Assembly: GCA_032622095.1 (NCBI GenBank) | Contig: CP136066.1 | Location: forward strand, 118,441,319 to 118,505,318 | Reading direction: 5' to 3' | Length of the DNA: 64,000 nucleotides | From: Siphonodentalium dalli | Taxonomy: Eukaryota > Mollusca > Scaphopoda > Gadilida > Siphonodentaliidae | Shown here: positions 54,339 through 64,000 of the stretch, piece after piece | Layout: each line of letters opens with the position of its first letter | Numbering within the stretch: position 1 is the first letter of the stretch | The notes under the pieces: model-generated | Told to the model about the DNA's origin: nothing | The model's database searches: none | What the model saw: only the letters and a program-made list of their open reading frames with translations | Position numbers and translations under genes: made by a program

Positions 54339-54695
54339 CGTTAGAATGTGTTGAAAGAGGGCACTATAAATGTGGTTTGATTGAGCCCATTGTTTAGCCA
54401 GACGATCTATTCAGTGTGTTGGCGATCTGCTACGTCAGGCTACGTCAGGCGACAAGGTGTGATAATCTTATAAGTATATAGTCGACGTCCTACCGGTATA
54501 CTAAATTAAATTACACTAATTTAAACTATAATTATTTGGTTTGAAATTACATTGACTACATCCGTCCATGTGGGCCTCCTTTTGGATTTTACTGCCAGCC
54601 AGAATTTTCTTCACAATAAAAAATAAAGAGCGTTTGTGCGTGGTAAGGTATGTTTCGCCCGCGAACATTTTATGAACCAAAGGGGCTTGTTACAT
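54339..54695. other. No recognisable feature
   Basis: Unique-looking sequence with a repeated 'ctacgtcaggc' at 54430-54450. Confidence 0.4.
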
Positions 54696-55039
54696 GAGCC
54701 GGGACAACTCGGCTAGCCGAGTCAACTCGGTCTGCCAGGACAACTCGGTCGCGCTGTTAAATGAGTCGAGACAACTCGTCAACCGGGACAACTTGGTTGA
54801 CGTGCACAAAACTAGCTGTCAATCACCGAGTCACGGCGTAATGTGGGTGGTCATTAGACGTCACTCACATGACGCGAACATTCTATTGGCTGACGACTGA
54901 CGTCATGAAAGTAACAACGAATCGTGTAACGTTCCATATCTAGCCGGGATGACTCGCTGTTAGCATTGACTAAAAATCCTTCCTTCATCTATGCTGTTAC
55001 ATGGACCAAGTTGTCCCGACTAACAGAGTTGTCCCGGCT
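54691..55039. mobile_element. ~345 bp MITE with GGGACAACTCGG-word ends
   Basis: The left end AGCCGGGACAACTCGGCTAG at about 54697 and right end GAGTTGTCCCGGCT at about 55026-55039 are inverted. The word CGGGACAACTCGG recurs about six times in the left arm and three times in the right. No clear target duplication; a LINE tail abuts the right end. The frame 54694-54900 is repeat-derived. Confidence 0.7.
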
Positions 55040-55149
55040 ATTCAATTCAATTAAGTTTATTCTGGTCGTCAATTATAGACATTACAGAAAAGTTGTAGGC
55101 CTATACATAAATACAATATATATATGATTTCGGGAGTTAAATAGAGCGG
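55040..55149 (-). repeat. 3' tail of a minus-strand LINE remnant
   Basis: Read on the minus strand it follows the stop of the remnant ORF and ends 'aataaacttaattgaattga', a LINE-like 3' end with a short TTGAA microsatellite. Confidence 0.6.
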
Positions 55150-55551
55150 CTAATTATAAGTGTTTGGTCTCTGATAGAAGTCGGGTTTCAGATATTTTAT
55201 TCTTAGTTTGCTAAGTTCCCTACAATTCAGTACCATGTGGTATTCATCGGCGATTTCGAGATTACAGAGAGTGCAGATTCTGTCCGAATAATCCGTAGGC
55301 CAAGCGCCGAGTTCTTTTTGACAGTTTGTGGTTTCTAGTGCGGAAAGCTAAATTATTGTGAACTGCTCTATTATCATCAGGGGATATAGGTAATTCTCTC
55401 GTTCAAATTTGACTTTATAATCCTGCAAAATGCGAATCTGCTTGTACAGCGTAAACCGGAACCTGGCACCCAGCGCGCGGTGTATTATGGGAATTGGTGA
55501 AATCGAGCATTGTTGACCACCATTCTTAAATGTGTGTTCAAATCTTTTCAA
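55150..55551 (-). pseudogene. LINE carboxy-terminal remnant
   Basis: The minus strand reads one frame with one internal TAG (55350-55348). Upstream of it is a LYKQIRILQDYKVKFERENY segment, which in LINEs lies just after the reverse transcriptase domain. Downstream is a Cys-His cluster with RICTLC...DEYHMVLNC (C-x2-C-x9-H-x4-C type), followed by LRIKYLKP and a stop at 55152-55150. This ordering is the usual carboxy end of CR1/jockey-type ORF2 proteins. It is a different family from the 17381-20635 LINE, which lacks this zinc cluster. 5'-truncated and non-functional; the exact 5' edge is not visible. Confidence 0.8.
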
Positions 55552-57351
55552 TAGTTACTATAAAGACAAAGTCGCAGGGCATCGTGCCAGTGGACTTTTG
55601 ATTAAACTTGAATGAGACTATCGCCGAGAAAGTGACATACAATCATGTTCACTCAAACAACGGTATACGATGTAGCAAACCATGTTCATTGCTACACAGT
55701 CCTCGTGCTGACGTAATTCGCGTGCACCTGGCATTTGAGAGATACAGATGCGCGCAAAAATAACGGCGATTAACAAGTTCCCAATCAGGGGTTTTATTCA
55801 CTTTTTTGTGGCAATGTTCGTAAGATTACTACTGTAAATGGGCATATAATAGGTTTACCTCTTAATGATATAAATATATGAATAATATGATATAGGTCAT
55901 CAACTGACCACATTGGTAATCTTTATTGTCTTGTCAAAGTTACCCAAGTGTGTCAGTGTATGACCTGCTTATACTGAGATTTGTACTTAATTTCTACCCA
56001 TGCCGTTTCTGACGGAATTATTAATTGAAGGTCACATTAATTTTCGCAGTTGAATTCACACAACATGTCCAGAAAAAAAGTGGTCGGATTAATTTGAATG
56101 GACATGTCTTCCAATGCAAATCGCCTGAGTAAACGTTACAGTTGCAAATATGGTTGGGTGTGACTTAATAATGCAGTATTGGGAACAATACGTATTTATC
56201 TGGCTGAAGATACATTTATAGAATGTTGGTCTATTTTTCAATTTAAAAAAAATCAAGTGTAGCCGTATTAAAGAAAACAACATTCATTTACAGCTACTTA
56301 TAACTAGTAGCCCATATAGGCCTATGCACGTGAAGCCGCGTATAACCTTTGCACTGGAGATTTGTATCGAAATTTCCTGCGCTCTTTTAATTTTTACTAT
56401 CCATCAGGATTCATGAAAAAACTACGGAACGCTCTTTATTAAATTGTTAGGAGTATAGCCGAATTAAAGCCGGGACCTAATGTATCTAAAATGTAATATG
56501 CAAATAAGTGTTTCTGAAGATAAAAAAAATATGTCATTCTATGGCGATAACTAGATTAGAAAATTGGCAGTATTATATACTATTACGACTATTAGGTTCC
56601 CCTACTTGCGAAAAGTTGGGGGGGGTCCACAATAGGCAACATATATCATATATTTAAGTGAAATATAAAGGATGCATGCAGTCACACCTCATCGCATATT
56701 CTGGTCGTTAGCTAACGAAAACGGAATCCACAAAAGACATGCACTTTGCATGGGCAGAGCTCGATTTAACCAATCAGTGGTAACTCCATTCAGACTGAGA
56801 TAGAGGCCGGGTGGGAACAATACCTGAAATACTATGATTGACTTCGGTGTTTGTTTGTTGCCTAACCAATCGCAATGCGACTATTAATGAAAGAAGTCAG
56901 TAGGCCTACACGCATTGCACGCACTTCAATGGGGAGGACAGTGTTGACATTGCAAACAGTGTCAAACTGACATCATTGCTATAATTAACTAGGTCAGCCG
57001 TGAACTTTTCCAGTGTCATGGAACTTGTTATACATGTAGCGATAATTGCGCACTCTCGTGTCAAATATATATGAGTACATGTCAGGAGGTTTATATAGGG
57101 TACCCTGCATGCCATATATATACATGATTCGTGCTTGTGAATTAAAACACGTTTTGACTATATAGCTGTGGCAATGAATGCTTGATGAAGCCATACCAAG
57201 ATTCGTCAAGGAAAAGTGTTTTAATTGCTGTATTGTTTTTATTAAGTTAATAAACACCGTAAACCTAATAAATAAACGAACCCAATAGCAATAGACCTAT
57301 ATACTCTAGTATGCGGTGATGTTTACGATTTTACCGGCCCGACACCCATGA
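55552..57351. other. 1.8 kb without recognisable feature
   Basis: AT-rich sequence, a G-run near 56618 and scattered 'taggcctac' words. Frames at 56089-56283 and 56906-57257 (minus) have no domain. I cannot tell whether it is host DNA or interior of the large insertion. Confidence 0.45.
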
Positions 57352-57725
57352 ATATATTCCGCAAATTTTCCGGAACGAGGTCCGCATGCATTCAAATTCC
57401 GATAACGTTAGGGTGAATTCCGCAATTATTTCCGCAAATTCCGAAAGAGGAAACTAAAATTCCGATAACGTTGGGGTGAATTCCGCAATTATTTCTGCAA
57501 ATTCCGAAAGAGGAAACTAAAATTCCGATAACGTTGGGTTGAATTCCGCAATTATTTCCGCAAATTCCGCAAACGTCATCTTCTTTTCCGCAAACCTTAG
57601 CGCTATTTTCCGAAAGAAGGAACGTAGTAATTACCGAAATATTTCCGCAAACAGTTTTCCGCAAACTGTTCATAACGTCATTTGTTTTCGGAAAATACTT
57701 TCGGAATTCCGCAAAGACTTTTTCA
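57352..57725 (-). repeat. CCGCAAA-word array, reverse
   Basis: Three near-identical ~65 bp units, 'attccgataacgttggggtg' plus 'aattccgcaattatttccgc', then irregular 'ttccgcaaa' words, ending 'ggaattccgcaaagactttt'. Inverted relative to 48958-49262. Confidence 0.8.
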
Positions 57726-57726
57726 G

Positions 57727-59790
57727 TAAAAAAACATGGCCGCCAGTGGCCATCTTGCATTTCAAAATTCAATCCATTAGCACGGGCTACAGGGCGTACT
57801 GTTTGTCTGATCGTCATGAAATTTGTCATGGATGTTAATATTGACATGTAGATGGGAACGAGTAATTTTGGGGTCATTTGGCCCAAAAACATGGCCGCCA
57901 GCAGCCATCTTGGATTTTACTCTTTGTATGACTAAATTCTTTAGCACGGGCTACAGGTCGTACCTTTAGTCTGATCATCATCAAATTTGTCATGGATGTT
58001 AATATTGACATGTAGATGGGAACGAGTAATTTTGGGGTCATTCGGCCAAAAAACATGGCCGCCAGCAGCCATCTTGGATTTTATTCTTTGTATGACTAAA
58101 TTCTTTAGCACGGGCTGCAGGTCGTACCTTTAGTCTGATCATCATCAAATTTGTCATGAATGTTAATAATGACATGTAGATGGGAACGAGTCATTTTGGG
58201 GTCATTCGGCCAAAAAACATGGCCGCCAGCAGGCATCTTTGATTTTACTCTTTGTATGACTAAATCCTTTAGCACGGGCTACAGGTCGTACCTTTAGTCT
58301 GATCATCATAAAATTTGTCATGGCTGTTGAAATTGGAGTGTAGATGGGAACGAGTCATTTTGGGGTCATTCGGACAAAAAACATGGCCGCCAGCGGCCAT
58401 CTTGGATTTCAAAATTTAAGCCATTAGCACGGGCCACAGGTCGTACTGTTTGTCTGATCATCATGAAATTTGTCATGGATGATAATATTGACATGTAGAT
58501 GGGAACGAGTAATTTTGGGGTCATTCGGCCAAAAAACATGGTCGCCAGCAGCCATCTTGGATTTTACTCTTTGTATGACTAAATCCTTTAGCACGGGCTA
58601 CAGGTTGTACCTTTAGTCTGATCATCATAAAATTTGTCATAAATGTTAATAATGACATGTAGATGGGCACGAGTCATTTTGGGGTCATTCGGCCAAAAAA
58701 CATGGCCGCCATCTTGGATTTTACTCTTTGTATGACTAAATTCTTTAGCACGGGCTACAGGTCGTACTTTTAGTCTGATCATCATAAAATTTGTCAAGAA
58801 TGTTAATAATGACATGTAGATGGGAACAAGTCATTTTGGGGTCATTCGACCCAAAAACATGGCCGCCAGCAGCCATCTTGGATTTTACTCTTTGTATGAC
58901 TAAATCCTTTAGCACGGGCTACAGGTCGTACCTTTAGTCTGATAATCATAAAATTTGTCATGGTTGTTGAAATTGGAATGTAGATGGGAACGAGTCATTT
59001 TGGGTTCATTCGGACAAAATTTAATCCATTAGCACGGGCCACAGGTCGTACTGTTCGTCGGATCATCATGAAATTTGTCATGGATGATAATATTGACATG
59101 TAGATGGGAACGAGTAATTTTGGGGTCATTCGGCCAAAAAACATGGCCACCAGCAGCCATCTTGGATTTTACTCTTTGTATGACTAAACCCTTTAGCATG
59201 GGCTACAGGTTGTACCTTTAGTCTGATCATCATTAAATTGTCATGAATGTTAATAATGACATGTAGATGGGAACGAGTCATTTTAGGGTCATTCGTACAA
59301 AAAACATGGCCGCCAGCAGCCATCTTTGATTTTACTCTTTGTATGACTAAATCCTTTAGCACGGGCTACAGGTCGTACCTTTAGTCTGATCATCATAAAA
59401 TTGTCATGGCTGTTGAAATTGGAATGTAGATGGGAACGAGTAATTTTGGGGTCATTTGGCCAAAAAACATGGCCGCCAGCAGCCATCTTGGATTTTACTC
59501 TTTGTATGACTAAATTTTTTAGCACGGGCTACAGGTCGTACCTTTAGTCTGAACGTCATAAAATTTGTCATGGATGTTAATGATGACATGTTGATGGGAA
59601 CGACTCATTTTGGGGTCATTCGGCCGAAAACATGGCCGCCAGCGGCCATCTTGGATTTTACTTTTCTCTTCATGTCTATAAACTAGTATTAGACATTCAA
59701 CTTTCCATATTCCTAATCGCTCCATTGACTGTAATACATTAAATTATTCCCTTTCCAAGTTGAGCTACAGTGTCATTGACACTTTCATTT
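57727..59790 (+). repeat. Twelve-unit array of the ~160 bp family f core
   Basis: The phrase 'cacgggctacaggtcgtacc' or a variant occurs 12 times at about 57781, 57946, 58110, 58272, 58429, 58594, 58752, 58911, 59031, 59199, 59358 and 59521. Spacing is 157-169 bp except one 119 bp interval, a deletion. Each unit carries 'gggaacgagt', 'aaaaaacatggccgccagca' and 'gccatcttggattttactct'. The array ends near 59655 and is followed by a tail with AGTGTCATTGACACT at 59769. Frames of 60-166 codons on the minus strand are artefacts. Confidence 0.92.
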
Positions 59791-60146
59791 TTTGTACTGA
59801 TCAGTTGATCGATTTGTAAAATATTAACCTCATTTACCCATTCCATGTCATTTAACCTTTTCCATTTAGTATATAACTATATTATTTCGATATCTGACAT
59901 TGCAAATTGCAACAACAGAAATAGAACTGCTTACAATATGGAAGTGGTGACAGGCTATAGTGTTGATGTTATATTAACCCTTCTCTTTTGACCCATAAAT
60001 TCAAATAATTTTGTGTTATTATGTACATTTGTACATTTGCATACTCTATAATTCAACATCAAAACTCTAGATTATGGTTCTGATCATAGCAATTAATTAT
60101 CGCCAAGGGATGGGTTAAACATCTGCCGATCGTGATCGGCCTCTCG
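59791..60146 (+). mobile_element. 3' tail and terminus of the family f / large HINE
   Basis: AT-rich tail with 'ctctataattcaacatcaaa' and 'tatcgccaagggatgggtta', both shared with 26830-26900, then GCCGATCGTGATCGGC and CTCTCG at 60125-60146. The perfect 16 bp palindrome next to the end is the expected 3' hairpin of a rolling-circle element. Confidence 0.8.
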
Positions 60147-60479
60147 TTGGGTTTCCAAATGATAGCGTGAGCTTTGGTGGTATGATTGCAAATCCTGTAT
60201 TTTTGTGGATCAGTTATATGAAAATACATGTCAAGTGCGAATTTGGGTATGATCTGATGATTTTTGCCAGAGTTATGGCCCTTTTTTCAACTTAGAAAAT
60301 TTGAATTTTTGCTTGTTTTTGGGTTTCCGGATCGCTTGTTTTTGGGTTTCCGGAATTTCTAGTACGAACTTCTTTTGGAATGGTCATATAGACTTCCTCG
60401 GATAACCTGCATTTTCGTCCATGCTTAATCCGAATTGCTACCGTCGGGGGCAAATGCCACGCGACAGCGTACCTCTTGT
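60147..60479 (+). mobile_element. HINE-like element, family d, 3' part
   Basis: It resumes the second core round broken at 48236 ('gggtttccaaatgatagcgt'..'gttatggcccttttttcaac'), then 'gggtttccgga', a unique tail, 'ctaccgtcgggggcaaatgc' and a 3' end 'cgcgacagcgtacctcttg'. With the 5' part it makes an ~0.89 kb element. Confidence 0.85.
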
Positions 60480-60583
60480 TATATATACACACGTAAATGT
60501 GTCATATCACTTCACTTTTATCGCATTGAAGTACACTTTATTCATACTTAAGTACACTTTATTCATCACTGATTGTCATAGTA

Positions 60584-61738
60584 TTGACACTTTCATTTAT
60601 TTTAGTTTTATACGATTAATTAGGTGTGATATCCTGTTTTGAAAATATGAAGATTTTATTGCAATAGTTTCATGTAATATAATGATATCAATAAATTACC
60701 ATGTGAACATCCAGAGTATATGAGAGGATTTTTATAGATGTTGTCATTCCAAGTGAAATCTGTGATGACATATGATACAGAGCTCTGGTGGGTCAAGATA
60801 AACAACACTGGTGGCTGGCTGTTTGTTTATTCTAACTGTCAAATTGATTAATGGCAGCATAAGACTGGTGTTTTTCCTATTCTTGAAATTTCATTACATG
60901 GTGAGATAAGGGCCCCCCCCCCCACCCCCTCACCTATATAAGTGTCTTCTAAATTCCATTAATTTGCTTAAAAAATAATTAACCCTTTCCAAGGTTTCCA
61001 TAGACACATGCTATAATGTACATGGACTCTTCCTCATATCTCTTAATATCTATTGGGTATCTTTGCACACTATTCACTTCTATCAATTTTGGTATTGACT
61101 GATTAATTGATTTTTGAAAAATATATTAACCCATTCAGACACGTGCTTTCAATTTGGAATTAAAATAACAGCTGATAGCCAATATGATTTATCTATGCAA
61201 TGGGAAACAGGCAGATAAATATACATGACTATTGTAAGTGATGACTATGGTAGATGTTAGTATTTCCAGGAACTTATTTTCCCATTTGTTCATATTTTCA
61301 TGGTTGATTGAATTTTAGGGGCCACAGAGCACTTAGAAGATTAACATTGAAGGTTGTGTCTTTAGTGTCCAAGCTACTTGTAAAACATTGTAATGTGTGA
61401 AACCATTTAATTGAGGGCTAAGGGGTCATCTCAAAACTACTATCGGGATCCCGATAAATATCCCGATAGGATTCCGATAACTCAAAACTATCTTCTAAAT
61501 TTTCCGATAGATACCGATAGAGCGGTCACCATTTCCCAAAAATATTCCGATACCGCATCTAAATATTCCGATAACACGCTGATTTCCCGAAAATTTCCCG
61601 AAAACTTTCCGATAATTTACCCATTTATTTCAAGAACAATTAGGTCTATGTCTGTTTTGATAATCGACGAATCGAGCATGTTGTTTTGTTTATGTTTCCG
61701 GTTCTATTTGTTGTCATTACTTTTGGATTCGTCCACAG
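60584..61738 (+). repeat. Duplicated 1.16 kb unit, copy 1
   Basis: From 'ttgacactttcatttatttt' to 'ttttggattcgtccacag'; near-identical to 62087-63253. It contains a C-run (60911-60920) and a CGATA-word array at 61430-61620 ('cgggatcccgataaatatcc', 'attccgataacacgctgatt'). The frame 61411-61767 runs through that array and is not a gene. Confidence 0.9.
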
Positions 61739-62086
61739 ATACAGATCGAGTTCGAATTTGGGTTTGATCCGAGTTTTTGTTACAGAGTTATGGCCCTTAT
61801 TCAACTTAGAATTCACTCATTCTGCAATAACTCAAACATTTTTTATCTGGTTGGAACCAAATTTGGTATGTAAGTTTCACAGCCCAAAATACAGATCAAG
61901 TTCGAATATGGGTTTGATCCAATTAATTTTAAAGGAGTTATGACCCTTTTTCGAGAAAACAGATCAACAAAAAAAAAAGAAGATTTTTTTTAGATTTAGC
62001 TGCTTGCTAAATTTAGCATATACAAATATTAAATTTTGTTTGAACTTTAATAACAATAGAAAAAAATTTCAAAAAAACAAAACAAT
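61739..62086 (+). repeat. Family a core fragment between the duplicated units
   Basis: It starts mid-unit with 'atacagatcgagttcgaatt', has two rounds ending 'gttatggcccttattcaact' and 'gagttatgaccctttttcga', then an A-rich tail leading into 'ttgacactttcattt'. Confidence 0.85.
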
Positions 62087-63253
62087 TTGACACTTTCATT
62101 TATTTTAGTTTTATACGATTAATTAGGTGTGATATCCTGTTTTGAAAATATGAAGATTTTATTGCAATAGTTTCATGTAATATAATGATATCAATAAATT
62201 ACCATGTGAACATCCAGAGTATATGAGAGGATTTTTATAGATGTTGTCATTCCAAGTGAAATCTGTGATGACATATGATACAGAGCTCTGGTGGGTCAAG
62301 ATAAACAACACTGGTGGCTGGCTGTTTGTTTATTCTAACTGTCAAATTGATTAATGGCAGCATAAGACTGGTGTTTTTCCTATTCTTGAAATTTCATTAC
62401 ATGGTGAGATAAGGGCCCCCCCCCCCCCCTCACCTATATAAGTGTCTTCTAAATTCCATTAATTTGCTTAAAAAATAATTAACCCTTTCCAAGGTTTCCA
62501 TAGACACATGCTATAATGTACATGGACTCTTCCTCATATCTCTTAATATCTATTGGGTATCTTTGCACACTATTCACTTCTATCAATTTTGGTGTTGACT
62601 GATTAATTGATTTTTGAAAAATATATTAACCCTTCAGACACGTGCTTTCAATTTGGAATTAAAATAACAGCTGATAGCCAATATGATTTATCTATGCAAT
62701 GGGAAACAGGCAGATAAATATACATGACTATTGTAAGTGATGACTTGTTTTGAAAATCAATATGGTAGATGTTAGTATTTCCAGGAACTTATTTTCCCAT
62801 TTGTTCATATTTTCATGGTTGATTGAATTTTAGGGGCCACAGAGCACTTAGAAGATTAACATTGAAGGTTGTGTCTTTAGTGTCCAAGCTACTTGTAAAA
62901 CATTGTAATGTGTGAAACCATTTAATTGAGGGCTAAGGGGTCATCTCAAAACTACTATCGGGATCCCGATAAATATCCCGATAGGATTCCGATAACTCAA
63001 AACTATCTTCTAAATTTACCGATAGATTCCGATAGAGCGGTCACCATTTCCCAAAAATATTCCGATACCGCATCTAAATATTCCGATAACACGCTGATTT
63101 CCCGAAAATTTCCCGAAAACTTTCCGATAATTTACCCATTTATTTCAAGAACAATTAGGTCTATGTCTGTTTTGATAATCGACGAATCGAGCATGTTGTT
63201 TTGTTTATGTTTCCGGTTCTATTTGTTGTCATTACTTTTGGATTCATCCACAG
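62087..63253 (+). repeat. Duplicated 1.16 kb unit, copy 2
   Basis: Same as 60584-61738 apart from scattered substitutions, a shorter C-run and an extra ~16 bp ('ttgttttgaaaatcaa') near 62746. Ends at 'ttttggattcatccacag', after which the sequence is new. Confidence 0.9.
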
Positions 63254-64000
63254 CCTCCTTCGTAAGCATATTTTTATTGGGGTGGAAGCTTGTTTAAAAG
63301 AATTAAAACTCTACACGTTTCAAGTTTTGATTCCAAGTTATTAAATTGTTCATTGAATTCTTTTTGCATATTATTCATACAGCACATATCCTAGAAACGC
63401 TCTGAAGGAAACATAAAAAGAAATGGTTTCATAAAGGTAGTATCCCTTCAACATTAGCAATAGACTGTTCCAAAGTGAACGTGATAAAAAATTGAAATAT
63501 ATATTTGATAAAACTCTTTGGCCCTAGAAATGTTCTCAAATAAAACTGTCATTTGATTTGATTTTTTTTCCCTCATTCATCACAAGATCATATGAATAAT
63601 ATTTTATTTTAATACACTGAGTGAGCAATTTTGAGAATTCAATAAAGTTTTGATCGAAAAGTTTGACAACATTTTCGATTTTCTCTTCAGTTACACGTCC
63701 CAACGTCACGCCAATTCAGCCCAATATTGTGGGCACGGGGATTGCCTGGATTAGTACCCAAATAAATTATGTTGTTAAAGCGCATTGACAAATAAATAAT
63801 CTTGAGTATATTCTCCACACTATAATTGAAAAATACAAAGGAATGGACACATGATTCAATCCAAATTGTTTATTTAAAAAACACTCCCGCCAAGAAACCC
63901 CCACTGATGACGTGCGCAAAAAATATGTACCTACAGTAAACACGTGTTGTTGGAAATTGGGGCGCACAATGGGGACTCATTTATCATGGCTATAACAATT
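63254..64000. other. No recognisable feature
   Basis: AT-rich DNA with 'gagaattcaataaagttttg' near 63633, which could be a retroposon or gene 3' end, but no coding remnant precedes it. The minus frame at 63767-63967 has no domain. Confidence 0.4.

Larger units (their letters stand above)
48237..60146 (+). mobile_element. 11.9 kb composite insertion inside HINE family d
   Basis: It starts with the family-a head (ATGTTTACC...GGTAAACAT, 48241-48270) and ends with the family-a/f 3' terminus GCCGATCGTGATCGGC CTCTCG at 60146. The sequences on either side join to restore the second core round of element d. Either one very large HINE/Helentron derivative or several superposed insertions; its interior holds the word arrays, hAT copy 2, further HINEs, a MITE, a LINE remnant and a 12-unit array annotated below. 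No Rep/helicase ORF is visible. Confidence 0.6.

Noticed and set aside
57392-59725. Series of similar minus-strand ORFs (60-166 codons) resembling a multicopy gene
   Set aside because: They are the repeated 160 bp HINE core units; each frame restarts with the repeat period.
61310-61400. Possible exon after 'gattgaattttag' with a 26-residue frame
   Set aside because: Phase does not match the 46540 exon, the segment is part of a duplicated repeat unit, and there is no second supporting signal.
61411-63297. Two near-identical ~120-codon ORFs as a gene duplication
   Set aside because: They run through the CCGATA-word array, and the second copy is explained by the 1.16 kb segmental duplication.
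15-64000. LTR retrotransposon or endogenous retrovirus
   Set aside because: No long direct terminal repeats, primer-binding site, gag or pol-type protease/integrase motifs were seen; the only RT is of non-LTR type.

Overview
Organism and overall character. The window is eukaryotic, animal, repeat-saturated DNA, with an AT-rich background, no operons, GT/AG intron borders and long non-coding stretches. The commonest repeats pair a short terminal palindrome with a GTCC-rich microsatellite and ~130-300 bp core units containing phrases such as 'ttatggccctttttc'. I know this style from pearl-like / Helentron-associated (HINE) elements of bivalves and other molluscs, so a mollusc is the best guess (inference, not proof). 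I see no tRNA, rRNA, CRISPR array, bacterial gene or intact viral gene.

Host genes. Only one host gene is supported: two plus-strand exons (36406-36846 with the start codon at 36631, and 46540-46596) that splice in phase across a 9.7 kb repeat-filled intron to give the first 91 residues of a small multi-pass membrane protein. Its 3' exons were not found. All other coding traces belong to transposable elements: a decayed non-LTR retrotransposon with a PHD-type finger, endonuclease and reverse transcriptase (17381-20635, plus), a remnant of another LINE carboxy terminus (55150-55551, minus), and two exon-like ORFs inside DNA transposons (21840-22366 and 30297-30590, both minus).

Layout. 1-1.7 kb: foldback array of a ~55-60 bp satellite. 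3.7-5.0 kb: core-repeat elements. 5.7-6.4 and 6.97-7.2 kb: two minisatellites. 8.2-12.5 kb: a fresh 1.4 kb tandem duplication, one copy holding a 1487 bp TIR transposon whose empty site survives in the other copy. 9.3-13.7 kb: degenerate AACGTT arrays. 13.9-16.9 kb: two further TIR elements. 17.4-25.6 kb: LINE, then a three-deep nest of TIR transposons, with a second LINE-end copy preserving the empty site. 25.6-28 kb: HINE-like elements. 29.1-33.0 kb: MITEs and a ~3 kb TIR element hosting a hAT element. 36.4-46.6 kb: the host gene with its intron. 46.7-60.5 kb: a HINE split by an 11.9 kb insertion that carries a second hAT copy, foldbacks and a 12-unit core array. 60.6-63.3 kb: a duplicated 1.16 kb unit.

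Main message. The window works as a stratigraphic record of nested transposition: several insertions can be read to the base because a duplicate or a split host element preserves the empty site. A recurrent architecture is a TIR or foldback element whose ends are built from a degenerate short word repeated many times, with a different word in each family. All boundaries were found by eye and no database search was possible.
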